Shown: positions 52,790 through 63,589 of the stretch, piece after piece
How positions within the stretch are numbered: position 1 is the first letter of the stretch
How the letters are laid out: every line of letters begins with the position of its first letter
DNA from: Prorocentrum cordatum
Lineage: Eukaryota > Sar > Dinophyceae > Prorocentrales > Prorocentraceae
Assembly: GCA_963575745.1 (NCBI GenBank)
Contig: CAUYUJ010019281.1
Location: forward strand, 313,774-377,773
Direction of reading: 5' to 3'
Length of the DNA stretch: 64,000 bases
Made by a program: the position numbers and the translations under genes
Notes under the pieces: generated by a model
Database searches by the model: none
Told to the model about the DNA's origin: nothing
The model's input: the letters and a program-made list of their open reading frames with translations, nothing else

Positions 52790-53310
52790 AGCTCGCTTGG
52801 AGGGCCCGAGACGGCTCCTGATGGCTTCCAGAGAGCCCCAAGCTGGGCCAAGAGGGCTACAAGACGCCCGCGATGGCCCCAAGACAGTCCCAGAGGCTTC
52901 CTTTTCGCCCCAAGACATCCCAAGACGCCTACCAAGCGAGCCCCAAGAGGCCAAAGTCGCCAAATTCCTTTCCATAAAACGTACATGTTCAGCATCAACC
53001 ATTTCTCGCCTTCCGTCGCACCAAGACGGCCCAAGACGCTCCCCAGATCGCCCCAAGTCAGCACACGAGGCACTCAAGAGGCCCCCACGACGTCCCAAGA
53101 GGGCCCCAAGACGGGCCAAGATGCGCCCAAGACGGCCCAAGGGGGCCCCAAAACGGGCCCTCGAGAGGCACCAAGAACCCCCACAGAGGCCCCCAACACG
53201 CCCCCGCTCTCCAAGAGGCCCAGAAATGGCTTCAAGAAACGTTAAAATAGCCCTCAAGAGGGGTCAAAGCTGCTTCCGACAAGCACCTGCAAGCCTCTTG
53301 GGCCCCCAGG
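52790..53310. repeat. AAGAGGCCC-type array with core
   Basis: CCCAAGACGGCC words. The core (CATAAAACGTACATG, CTCGCCTTCCGTCG) at about 52970-53030 aligns with that of the 386-bp satellite. Confidence 0.8.
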
Positions 53311-53336
53311 ATTAGTACGGCACGGTCAGATAATCA

Positions 53337-53629
53337 ATGCATATGTGCATATACAAACATACATATATAGATAGACGTGTATCTACATACACACCCAGAC
53401 GTACACATACTACATATATATATATATATATACATATAGGCGCTGGCCGAAATTTCAATCGATTGCAAACAAGTTGGACAGCCTCGGTTGGCGCTCCAGC
53501 GGGGCGCGCCGATGTCGGCCAGATCCTGGGCCCCTGAGAGGCCTCAATCCGTCTTGTCCCCGTTTTCGCCGTTGCGGACAGCGCCGACGTCGAGAGCTCA
53601 GTCCCAGGCGCACACACAACACACATGTG

Positions 53630-53671
<42 letters not shown>

Positions 53672-53695
53672 ATATATATATACATGCAATGTACA
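53337..53695. repeat. TA-rich microsatellites around a unique 190-bp block
   Basis: (TA)n at 53410-53437 and 53635-53690 flank a GC-richer block (53440-53625) with no recognised function. Confidence 0.7.
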
Positions 53696-54159
53696 AACGA
53701 TATACAAGCATGAGTATATATATACATATATGCACATATAAATTTACACACACATGTAGATGTTGGCATACGCAGCTCTCCAAGGGAATCGAGCACAGAG
53801 GTGATTCCTTGGTCCCGTTCGCGGTTGTTCTGGCCGTTTTGTTCGGGACGCCCTCAACGTTTTGAACATCGGAGGCATCTCTCACGCAGATCGTGACGTC
53901 ATGGTACAAGCACCAGGATCTTTCAATCATGTTGATATATTTTAATGCACAATGAACTTCACGGACCTTGCGCAATAGAGTTGAGTTCATTGACCTTGAC
54001 CCCTATTCTTCGAACGGTGCAATTTCGCCTGCGACATCCTCCCAAAATCAAGCCCTTGTGCACACGGTTCCTAGAAAAAAGGCAGTTTCGCCTGAGACAT
54101 CCTCCCACAAGAAGCCCCCACGTACAACGTACAGAACATACAAAGCAAACGCACCCACA
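53696..54159. other. No gene; two TTTCGCC...GACATCCTCCC motifs
   Basis: Motif copies at 54023 and 54086 (63 bp apart) match those at 23.9-24.1 kb. No coding signal. Confidence 0.5.
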
Positions 54160-54232
54160 CCACACACATGCACACACGCACGCACGCACGCACGCACGCA
54201 CACACACACTCACACTCACACTCACACTCACT

Positions 54233-54263
<31 letters not shown>

Positions 54264-54520
54264 ACGCACACACACACACACTCACTCACTCACACACACA
54301 CGCACACGCACACCCACACCCACACCCACACCCACACACACACACACACGCACGCACGCACGCACACACACAACACACCTAACACACCCACACACACATA
54401 AGACGCATAACACATGCAAACCACACATGACTCACACATAGCACATACAACACACACACCACACACCACACACACATAACACATATTACACATAGCACAC
54501 ACATTACACAACGCATTCAC
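54160..54520. repeat. (CA)n microsatellite with CACGCA variants
   Basis: About 350 bp of CA dinucleotides, with CGCA, CTCA and CCCA variants in blocks. Thr/His-rich frames are spurious. Confidence 0.95.
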
Positions 54521-54829
54521 ATATTGCACATGTGCTCGTATGAGCCTTGCCACGCACATATGGCGCCCTTGCGGCAGAAGACCATACATAGCTTTACACA
54601 GTTACGATGGATGCCGCGATGGGGGGGCCACGAATTGGGGACACGATGGGGGGATCGGGATAGGTGGAGGGGTAGGGATGGGGATGAAGACATCTCTCCG
54701 AGATCCAAACTGCTGGGGTCACTCCCACCCGCCCTCCCAACACATAACTATCACCCGAGTCTCCTCATATTCAGCGGTCAGCCTTGGATGGGAGATACTG
54801 GGAAGCAACACAGACCCCAGGTGCGCGAC

Positions 54830-55420
54830 GCTGGGGCGAGGTGCGCCACGCGTGCCAGGCGCGGCTGAGGCCCAAGCGTGCCAGACACGCCTGGTACGCC
54901 AGCGGTGCCACCTGCCCCCCGTGCGCCAGGTGTGCCGCATGCTCCAGCCGCGTCAGGTGCGCCACGTTCGGCGCACGCGCGGAGTCTGGTGGGCCTGCAC
55001 ACAGCCGGCAGCGTGCCGGCACCCCTGCCGTCCTTGTCAAAAACCCAATGCAAGGTGATCGCGGGGCTCCCGCGCAGGAGCCAGATTCAGCAGCGAAGTG
55101 CAGATTGCATCGTTGTTCTGATGGGGGTGGTGGCCCTGCGCACAGCAGGCCAGCTGTGGGCACCCCCGCCGCCCCTGTCACACAGCAGTCCAACGTGCTC
55201 GCGGGGCCCCCGGGCGTGGCCCTACATTTTGCCGCAAACTGTACTTCGGTTTGTTTCTACGCAGAGCAGGTAATGTGCCAGCACTCCCGCCGTCCCTGTC
55301 AATTACCAAGTCAGAGTGGTCGCGGGGCGCCCGCGCATGCTCCAGATTTGGAAGCGCACTGTATTTCGAATTGTGTCTTGACAGGGATGGTTGGCGGGGG
55401 GGGGTCACGTTTACGGCTTG
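54830..55420. repeat. GTGCGCCAGG minisatellite and about 130-bp tandem repeat
   Basis: 54830-54975 has GTGCGCCACGCGTGCCAGG-like words. From about 54995 three longer units start with CACAGCNGGC, GGCACCCCTGCCGTCC and GTCAAAAACCCAA, and include CGCGGGGCTCCCGCGC, with spacings of about 145 and 126 bp. Frames across it are not supported as genes. Confidence 0.7.
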
Positions 55421-55489
55421 GTTGCCGGTCGTCTGGGGAAGGGGGTGTTCATTGATAGAGAGCAGTTCTGTAGGGCTAGCAGTACATGT

Positions 55490-55800
55490 GTAGGGTTATT
55501 GGGATAGAGATATCAGGATTAGGATCAGGATGGTGTATGGGATATATGCTAGGAACACCTAGGAATTAAAATAATTGGGGTAGGGGTAAGAAGAGAGACA
55601 GAGTGTTTGGGATAGGGATAGACATAGGAATAGGGATACGGATGCAGATATGGATAGCTCGTGAGAGGCAACGGGAGGCACTGGGAGACAGCAGGAGGCA
55701 ATGGGAGACACTGGGAGACAACCGGAGGCAACGTTAGACAGCGTGAGATAATGGGAGACACGTGGAAGACATTTGGAGACGATTGGAGACAACGGGTCGC
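55490..55800. repeat. GGGATA and GGGAGACA short repeats
   Basis: 55490-55660 is rich in GGGATAGGGATA words. 55670-55800 repeats GGGAGACACTGGGAGACA-type units of about 18 bp. Confidence 0.8.
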
Positions 55801-57418
55801 AACGTCGTCCGACCGATTTCGGATCCGGCAGCGCACGCACTGGTTTCGCAGAAAAGGTGTGCATGACCCTTGCAAGCGGCTTAGAGAAACACAGAGAGCG
55901 GAGCACAAGGCAAGAGGTCGGGCACCCATGTCCTCATCTATTGCTTTCGCCAACCCCCAGCGCGCGGCCTTTCCATTTTGGTTTCGCAGCTGCTGGGGCT
56001 GCCTGTGTGTAATTGCACATTGCCTTTCTGTATTTGCCTGCGTGTCACATGGGTTGTTATTGCCTCGCTTCGTGGGCCAAAGGGTTGCCATCGCTCTAAG
56101 CTTTCCCCCCTAAGGCAGCTCATCTCCCTCCTCCAATCCCTTCCGCTGCGCCCACAAAACTCCAATCGGGGCATTCGCACCGCCGTTTTGAAGTCTGGAC
56201 CCTTCCCATAGGACTGCGAAAACGGCAACACGGTGTTGGAAACGTCAGTTTATCTTCTCCTCGCCATCCCAGACGTCTCCAGGGAGATAGGGGCGCTGCT
56301 GCGAAGGCCAAGTGGTTGATCAAGAAGGCTCTGCGGGCAGCTCTCCAGAGGACACCTGCACCAAGACGCCCTCGCCGCATGCGGTGCCACTTCCGTGGAA
56401 CCTCATGGAGTCAGGCACTCCTGCTTTGGGGGATGCATGGGAGGGGAGCGGACGGAGAGGGGGGGGAGAGGAGGGGAGTGACAAGGCGGGAAGGGTAGAG
56501 GGCGGAAAGGGAGGATCACGGGTGAGGGGAGAGCAGAGCGGTCCAGGAGAGAGTGGGTGATGTTGTCGTCGATTGCAGCACAGTTGCGATTTCGCGCCAC
56601 AGGATGCCTCGGGGCCAACAGCGATCATCGAGTAGGGTCGCGGGTGAGGATGGCGCAGGTCCCACGCTTTCGTCGTTCGCCCAGACATGTTCAACGTGCT
56701 GCTCAACGTATGGAAACACGGACGTGGCAGTGATTCCCTGAATCATTTCTGATGTATCATTGCTTATTGTCCAAGCCATTCCTGGCGCTTTCATGGCAGG
56801 CTTCTTGCGTGGAGCTCGAATGACGCCTTGATGGCAGAATATCCTGGACAGCTTGACACAGTTCACGATGGGGGGTCACGATGGGGTGGCCACAGTAGGC
56901 CAGTGATTTCGGAGGCCTGGCACCCCTCTCTGGGCGTCAGAACAGTAAACAACGCTCGCTGACAAGCTGTTTTGTGAATCGTTTGGGGACCTGCCTCCTG
57001 AAAGGTGCAGTACACCATGCATGCTCAGAGTGCTCGATTCCTGTTTCCACGTATGTCCAATCTCTCGAGCCGCATTGATCCGTGACGCCCGCAGGGCCCG
57101 AAACTTTATCAAGGCCGCCGATCGCCGGAGGTTTGGGGGGCGTGGGACCAAAGTGAAACGGAGCCCCTCGACGGGGGAATCGATACTGATTTCGTTTCGG
57201 GAAGAGGGAGGGAGCGAGGGAGGGAGGGAGGAGGGAGGGAGGAGGCGATAAAGAGGACTAGAACTTGTCGTGCGTGACACGCGTGCGGGCGAAGCGAAGC
57301 TGCGCGAGTGCCTGCAGTAGCTAGGCCCAGGTCACGCCGAAACTAGTCGCTTCCCCGCCCGCCGGGGCGTGCGCAGGGGTCCTGCAGTTGGTCGTGGTTG
57401 TCCCGTGATGTCTGGTGG
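55801..57418. other. No gene recognised
   Basis: Purine-rich stretches at 56435-56560 and 57200-57245. Frames lack motifs on both strands. The part nearest 57.4 kb may contain the petC promoter region. Confidence 0.5.
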
Positions 57419-57560
57419 TCCCGAAGGCTGTCCCGAAGGCTGTCCCGATGGCTGTCCCGATGGTTGCTCGATGGCTGTCCCGATGGTTCTCCTGATAGCT
57501 GTCCCGCGGTGGTTCCGCCGACTGTTGTCCCGATGGTTGTCCCGTGGTCGTCTCATGGTG
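57419..57560. repeat. GATGGYTGTCCC minisatellite
   Basis: About ten units of 12 bp, clearest at 57423-57490, shortly upstream of petC. Confidence 0.85.
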
Positions 57561-57775
57561 GCCCGTGGTTTGCGAACGCAGGCCGCCCGTCCAGAAACTC
57601 TCCACCCGCCAACCTCCCTGCCGCCCGCAGGGGATGGTCTGGAAAGGCATGTCTTTCACGACCCCCAGGCCCGCGGGTCCTCGCAGCAGCCTCCCCGGGT
57701 TCGAGCCGGCAGCCGGTGCCGCACGCCGCTTCGCCCCCGGCGCCCCCCCCGCCCACTGCCCGAGCGGCGGCAGCC

Positions 57776-57826
57776 ATGGTCCGCGACAGCCGCGCGGCGG
57801 CGTTCGCGGCGCTGGCCCTCCTCGCA
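57776..57826 (+). CDS. petC: petC exon 1: signal peptide
   Basis: True ATG in CAGCCATGG context, 17 codons, ends CTCGCAG|GCG. The same CTCGCAGGCG occurs at the exon 2 acceptor (58432-58441), a 10-bp direct repeat around intron 1. Confidence 0.7.
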
Positions 57827-60800
57827 GGCGCGCGGGCGCCTCTCCTTTCCACGGCCGGTCGGGTCAGGACAGCGGGGCCGGACGACGAGAGCGCGCCGAT
57901 GCAGCTTCTGCCAGCGTGCGGGCTGGCGTTCCGTTCCTCTCGGGGCCCGTCTGAGCCAAGCTGGCTACTGACGAGGGCGCGCAAGAGGGGTCCTCCTCCT
58001 CCTCCTGCTCCGCACGTTACTTCTCCCCCTCTTCCTGCCTCCCTGCTTCTTCGTGCTTCCTCCCTCCCTCGCCTTCCATCCTCCTCCCTTCTCTGCCTTC
58101 CTCGCCCTTCTCCTTTCCCTGGGGCTGGCCCCCGCACAGGCAGGGGGCCCCGGCATTTGCGCACGGTCGCTGTGGCACGAGAGTTCCGATGCAGGTGATG
58201 CCACCGTACCGCTGCCGCTGGGACCCGCCCTCGACCGCCCCTAAGACCTCCACCTTCGCCAGCCTCGAGCGCTTGCCCCAGCCCCTGAGATCGGCACGCC
58301 CAGGCCAGCAAGCTGGCGAGGGGCGCCTGCGGGGAAGCCGCACCCGAGGGACTCTCCGAGATCAGCGTCGAGACCAAGCGGTGCCGACCTCAGGGGTGGA
58401 GACACGCCTCGGGCAGGAAGGATCCCCCTTGCTCGCAGGCGTGTGGGCGGCCTCGCACGCCTTCGTGGCCGCCCCCGGCCCCCGCGCCGGCCTCGCCGTG
58501 GGGCGCGCGCAGTCGGCGGTGGTGCTGCAGTCCGGGTCGGGCGAGTACACGGGCTTCGTGCCCGACATGCAGAGGCGCTCGGATGAGGGAGGGAGGCAGA
58601 GGAGGAGGAGGAGGAGGAGGAGGAGGAGGAGGAGGAGGAGGAGGAGGAGGAGGAGGAGGAGGAGGAGGAAGGGACGGTGCCGCTATATGACCCCTTCCCT
58701 CGTCTTCACCGTTCGTCCCTGACGGCGTTTCGCTGGAGAGGGGCCTGGCCGAGGTGAGAAGGGACCGCAGGGGCGGCCCCAGCAGCGGGGACACGGAGCC
58801 CGAGGCTGCCCGGTCTGGCAGCGGTCCAGCGGCAGTCCGGCGGCTGTTTCGCTTGCAGCCTCCCGACGATGCACGCCGGGATCGTGCTATCGCCTCAGTG
58901 CTGGCTGCAGTTTTGGTCTGGGCGGCCACGATCCCTTGGAAGATGCTACACCACGGTGCCCATGTCACCGTGTGCCCCTCGTGGTGCCAGAGCTCTGACG
59001 GGAGAATGGGCACCCTACCGGACTTCGTGCAAGTCTTAGAAGTCCTTAGGGGTACCTGCGAATGCACGTCTTCACTCGCAGACCTCCTACTCCTCAGCCC
59101 GCCCCTTCACCTTTGCGCTGCTATCAGGGCGCTTTGCTGGTGCAGGTAATTGGGCCTCCTGGATGGCCCTCGTCGCCACGGCCGGATTCGCCTCGGCATT
59201 CTGGCCGGAACGCGCCCCAGGAGGCGCCTTTCTGTTCTCCCCAGCTCGGAGCAGGGAGAGACTTGCCGATGCCCCTGCCCCCCCTCCCGTCTGCTCCCCC
59301 TTCCTGGCCGCCGCGGCCAGGGGCACCTCGGAGCCCTGGGATGCCCAGGCCTCCGACGTCGTGGTCCTTGCGTGGCGTGGGCCCCCGGAGGGCCTTACGG
59401 CTCCGTTTTGCATGCCGAGCCCATGTCTCTGCTGGTCTCGGGGCCCCGGAAGGGGCCCCCGGAGGCCGAACGCGGCCAGCAGCAGATCCCGCCGCGATCC
59501 GCTTTCCACGAGCCGGGGGAGGTCCGGGGAGTCGCGGCATCGGTGTCTTGGGCGTTGCGCAATGGGGGGGTCGTAGATGGGGGGGTGGCGAGGGTGGTCC
59601 GAAAAGGTACCCAAACGGTACCTGAACGAGCCCCCCGCGGCTCCGGAGGGGCCCGAAAGAGGCACAAAAGGAGAGCGTTTCTGACCCCCCCATTTATGAC
59701 CCCCCCATGAAGCCACGCCCAAGTGTCTCTCTGCCTCCCCAGGCGCGTGCTGATGAACCTCATCGTCGTGGCCGTCTGCGCCGTGCCGGCGCTGGTGGTC
59801 CTCGGAGGCTACGCGTTCTACTCGAGCGGCGCTACGCCATTCCGCCGGCCTCCCAGAGGAGGGAGATGTGCGGCTTCCTCTTCAGTATGCGTCGTTCTTG
59901 TTGCCGCGTCCCGCTGTGCTTCCTGCCTTTGCTTGTTGCCGACTCGGAGGAGGAGGAGGAGGAGGAGGAGAAAAAAGACGAGGAGGAGGAGGAGGAGGAG
60001 GAGGAGGAGGAGGAGGAGGAGGAGGAGGAGGAGGAGGAGACGGAAGAGGAGGAGAAGGAGTGGGGAGGAGGAGGAGGAGGAGGAGGAGGAGGAGGAAGAG
60101 GAGGAGGAGGAGCAGGAGAAGGAGGCCTCCACGTCTGTTGCGCGCCTTCTTGGGTTACGTACCTCTTGGAGGCCCAGGCGGGCGGCCTCGGCCTCTCTTG
60201 ACCCTTTGCAGTGCTCCTGGGGGCTTTGGGGGGGCCCTCTGGGCGCTTCTCGGGGGGCCTCTGGGGTGCCCCGTAGGGGCATGTTGGGGATCCTGGGGGC
60301 CACCTTGTGGGGGAGGGCTCTCGGGGTCCCTGCGAGTGCCCCTCTTGGGACTTCCTCGGGCTCATCTCGGCGCCGCCTCGAAGGCATTTTTGCGGGTCGT
60401 CTTGGGGGCCTTTTGGCCGCCTGATCGCCCTCCTGGGGCGTCTCTGGGCCCTCCTAGAGTTTCAGAAGGTCGAGATGGCAAGATCGCGACAACCATTCGA
60501 CTACCCATGGTAAACCACATGTCTCTTAGGGGATCCTCTCGGGGCCTTTTGGGGGGAGGGGTCGGGGGGCGTCCTGGGCGATTTTGAGGCCACCTTGGGT
60601 GCTCTTGAGGGCTCTCCAGCGTGTCGGCGCCGGGCTGGAGCCGTCTCAGGAGGCATCTGGGGCAGCTTGGCGAGCGCAGGGAGGGTGGGCCTGGAGGGCT
60701 CCGAGGGCCCGGCAGGTGCGTCGACGAGCTCGCCCGCCCCCAGAACCTCAGACGGGATTCCCGTTCGACCTCAGAAAGGGGGGCGGCCAGGAGGAGGGGC

Positions 60801-60963
60801 ACGGCCGAAGGTCTCGCACGTCTTTCTTGCCCTCTCTGCGAGCGGGGGTCGGCGGACTTCTTCCCCAAGCTGGGCGGCGGCGGCGGCGGTGCCTCGGCCG
60901 TGGGCGACATCAACGGCGCCGCCGTCCCGCTGAAGAAGTGGGTCGCCGGCCACAAGGACCCCT
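57776..60963 (+). CDS. petC: petC, cytochrome b6f Rieske protein, 5' part
   Basis: Four exons: 57776-57826, 58438-58574, 59743-59830 and 60843 to about 60963. The product is the plastid Rieske iron-sulfur subunit, which passes electrons from plastoquinol to cytochrome f. The N-terminus is bipartite: a signal peptide (AAAFAALALLAG, ending near ASHA) then FVAAPGPR, the Phe-led transit motif of peridinin-plastid proteins. It continues with GFVPDMQRRVLMNLIVVAVC, the stromal PDMxxR and membrane anchor (VVAVCAVPALVVLGGYAFY), then FFPKLGGGGGG, the glycine hinge, and DINGAAVPLKKWVAGHKD, matching the KDxxGN...W...H segment. The CTHLGC and CPCHG cluster motifs are not in the window, so the gene continues past 64000. 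All three introns use GC-AG. Very GC-rich codons. Confidence 0.75.
57827..58437 (+). other. petC intron 1 (611 bp, GC-AG)
   Basis: Bracketed by the 10-bp repeat CTCGCAGGCG. CT-rich inside (57980-58120). No coding signal in frame with the exons. Confidence 0.7.
58438..58574 (+). CDS. petC: petC exon 2: transit peptide and stromal N-terminus
   Basis: VWAASHAFVAAPGPRAGLAV through YTGFVPDMQR; ends CAGAG|GCGCTCGG. AGGCGC repeats at the exon 3 border. Confidence 0.75.
58575..59742 (+). mobile_element. petC intron 2 (1168 bp) with GGA repeat and family F
   Basis: GC-AG intron between two AGGCGC copies. (GGA)n at 58596-58672. A family F element at 59153-59230 (GCCCTCGTCGCCACGGCCGG, ATTCTGGCCGGAACGCGCCC) resumes at 59505-59545 after an interruption. 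Confidence 0.7.
59743..59830 (+). CDS. petC: petC exon 3: membrane anchor
   Basis: RVLMNLIVVAVCAVPALVVL then GGYAFYSSG. The hydrophobic span is the single thylakoid anchor of the Rieske protein. Ends GGC|GCTACG (GC donor). Confidence 0.75.
59831..60842 (+). other. petC intron 3 (1012 bp) with GGA repeat and GGCCTC array
   Basis: (GGA)n at 59946-60125 and a degenerate GGGGCCTCTTGGGG array at about 60190-60460. CGAGCGG occurs near both borders. The acceptor chosen, CTGCGAG|CGG, lacks the usual following G and is the least certain of the gene. Confidence 0.55.
60843..60963 (+). CDS. petC: petC exon 4: glycine hinge and start of soluble domain
   Basis: RGSADFFPKLGGGGGG, ASAVGDINGAAVPLKKWVAG and HKDP. 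The next donor is probably within GACCCCTGCCAG, as the sense ends after HKDP. Confidence 0.65.
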
Positions 60964-61888
60964 GCCAGTGCCTCCTCTCGCCATGGAAACACTCACGGCG
61001 GAAGAGGTCTTCCACAGGTTTCGGCCTCCAAGGGTCCTCCCGGGGCCCTTTTGGGCCCTCGACTGCTTACCAACCGGGGACGCAGAGCCGATCTCGGGGG
61101 AGGGGTCGGGGCATCCAGGGGTATATGCGAGACAAAGCACGGCGTCGGATGTCTGGATCTCCCAGGGTGCGTTCTGGCCAGAATCTGGCCGCGGCGGCCG
61201 GGGGCTCTCTGGGGCGCCCTGCAAGAGAGGCCTCAAATGTTCTCGTGGGGCGTGCTTGGAGGGCTCTGTGGCCATCTCGAGCTGTCCAGTGGTGGTCTTC
61301 GGGTCCTCCTGCAGGCGTGCAGGAGGCCATCTTGACTTTCATGGAGGGACCATCCTGCACCTTTTTGGCCGACCCTCCGATACCTCGCGCACCTCCCCAT
61401 TCCAGAAACCAAGGGAGTGTGGAGGGAAGGGTATCTCTCCCCTACATGGAAGAGGAACGCAGTCTCTTTGGAAGAGCTGATCCGTTAAACCCCCTGCCTA
61501 GGGGCATGGTGGGACTTTGGCTTACTTTGGCTTCGATCCCTCGCCCGAGAATGCTGCAGCGCCACTCGCGGCCGTCGGGAGTCGCATGGCCTCGAGCCAA
61601 GCTGCGGTAGACCAGGGGTGACGAGGTGAAGGAGTTACAGTCGGGTGCGTTTTGGATTGACCGGCGCTTTGGACTAGGACGGGGCCCGGTGTTTCCTGGT
61701 ACGTATGCTCCTCAGGGTCTCAAAGGAATCCGCCCAACCAAATTTTGATCAGCTGGCATCGCTTCAGATCCCTTGCGACGAGGCCCGCACTGTATCACCC
61801 GGAGTAGAGGCAAGAGAGCGAAGCCCCCATCTGGCGCCCAGCGTTTCCCCCCACATAATTTGCGCCACGAGCCATCCCTAGGCAAGCT

Positions 61889-61941
61889 GCGAGGAGGAGG
61901 AGGAGGAGGAGGAGGAGGAGGAGGAGGAGGAGGAGGAGGAG
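61889..61941. repeat. (GGA)n microsatellite
   Basis: Pure GGA triplets just upstream of the family K copy. Confidence 0.95.
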
Positions 61942-61965
61942 CTGGCCGGCCTCCGGCGCCCAAAA

Positions 61966-62204
61966 AGAGATGTCACGTGGCACCCCGCAGTTGCGGCGGG
62001 GTCGTCAGCGTTCTCAGGAAGCACGCCGCAGGCGCCGCGTTTTGACAGATTGTGCAGCGAGCCCGCCGCAGGCGCGCATTTCTCAATCAAAGCAGTCTGG
62101 GTGGGTCGAGGGTGCGTCGCAAGGTAGTCGCCGGGTGGGTCGCCTGGTGGGTCGCGGGGCGGGTTGCGGCGTGGGTCGCAGGCAGGTCACGGGTGAGGAC
62201 GATG

Positions 62205-62274
<70 letters not shown>

Positions 62275-62290
62275 CCACACCCACAGCAAC
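61966..62290 (+). mobile_element. Composite element, family K copy 2
   Basis: GTGGCACCCCGCAGTTGCGG, two GCCGCAGGCGC boxes, degenerate GTGGGTCGC repeats (62098-62190) and (CAA)n (62203-62275) in the order seen at 52.1 kb. The usual end is missing here but found at 63160-63247. Confidence 0.7.
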
Positions 62291-63067
62291 AGCAACAGCA
62301 ACAGCAAGAGCAACACCACCACCAACAATCATTTTAGGATTGTTCGCTCTTATCTGCTCGCGTGCCATTCAACACGTAGATCCCAAACCCTTGATACACG
62401 CCCACTTCGTCTTGGATCACAACTCCCTAGGGGTATATCTTTCTTACCTTCAACGTGCATTTCGTGCAGCCCCTGCGGCATGGGAAGAGGGGAAAGACGG
62501 AAAGAATCGACAATGGAGAGGAAGGAGGACGGAGCACGAGGGAGAGAGTGGCAGGGGGGGGCTAGGAGCAGAAACCATGTGTCAGAACCTGACGGGCAGA
62601 TCGGGCGGGTAGACCCGGGCGGGCGTGTTGGGAAGGCGGGCCCAGGCAGCCAGGTCGAGCAGGCAGGTTGCAGAAGCGTGAGTTCTGCGTGAATCGCGAG
62701 GAAGTCGTGAGCGATAGCGCGATTCCCAAGTAAATCACGAGAAAGGCCAAAACGAGATTCCAGAGTATTGAGGGCGCGGCTTCTGAAGCAATTGCGAGGA
62801 AGTCCCACGCGAGAGGGCGATTCTTACGTACATTGTGAGATAGTCCCGCGCGAGGGCGCGATTTTTGAATACGTTGTGAGGGCGTATCAGGCGGGAGCCG
62901 TTTGTCTTGTTGTTGTAAGCCGGGGGCCATCGACACAGTTAGGTGACACTTCATTTGCTCTTCTGCAAAAAGAGTGCGAGAGTTGGGTGGAGCAATTTAT
63001 TTGAAGACATACACTGGCCACGCGAGGGTGGGGAATCGACCACAATTATTCTTCCGAAGTGAGAATT

Positions 63068-63247
63068 CAGTTAACAACAACAGCAACAGCACTAATAATA
63101 GCAACACCACCAACAATTATAACAGCATCAACGCCAACAACGTCATAACAACAACGCAACACTAACATCAATCTTCACCATGAAACCACACTTCAGCCAC
63201 GCGCCCAGGGACAGTGAATGACCGCTTGACCTCCCTCACTCTGATAT
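63068..63247 (+). mobile_element. CAA-rich segment with family J/K end
   Basis: CAACAACAGCAACAG and CAACACCACCAACAATTAT, then CTTCACCATG, CAGCCACGCGCCCAGGGA and CCTCCCTCACTCTGATAT, equivalent to the right ends at 48.6 and 52.6 kb. It may be the detached end of the copy starting at 61966. Confidence 0.65.
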
Positions 63248-63364
63248 GATGTGCATCTTCCCGGAGCAGTGCTTGCATTGTCACGCATCGCGTAACCCCA
63301 CCAGGCCATCCAGACACGATCGGATGCTTTCTTGCGGCCTCTTTGAGGGCATCGTGAGCCATGC

Positions 63365-63500
63365 TCGGAGGAGGAGGAGGAAGAGAGGAATAGGAGGTGG
63401 AGGAGGGGGGGGGGGGAGAAGAGAAGGAGGAAGAGGAGGATGAGGAATGTGACGCGAGGAAGATGAAGAGGAAGAGGAGGAGGAGGGGGGATGCAGGAAC
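63365..63500. repeat. GGA/GAG purine repeat
   Basis: GGAGGAGG and AAGAGGAGG words with a G run at 63405-63417. Confidence 0.9.
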
Positions 63501-63589
63501 GGATGAGGGAAGGAACAGAGACAAGGAGGATGAGAAGCTGGGCTTCGGAGATATGTTGTTATGAGAGGTACTTGAGGGACGACTAAGGC

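Noticed and set aside
46128-54520. TG, CA and CATA arrays as possible regulatory or CRISPR-like repeats
   Set aside because: Simple-sequence repeats without unique spacers; a eukaryotic context makes CRISPR irrelevant.
61635-61650. TTACAGTCGGGTGCG as a fourth family A MITE
   Set aside because: Only the first ten or so bases match; no interior similarity and no opposite end.
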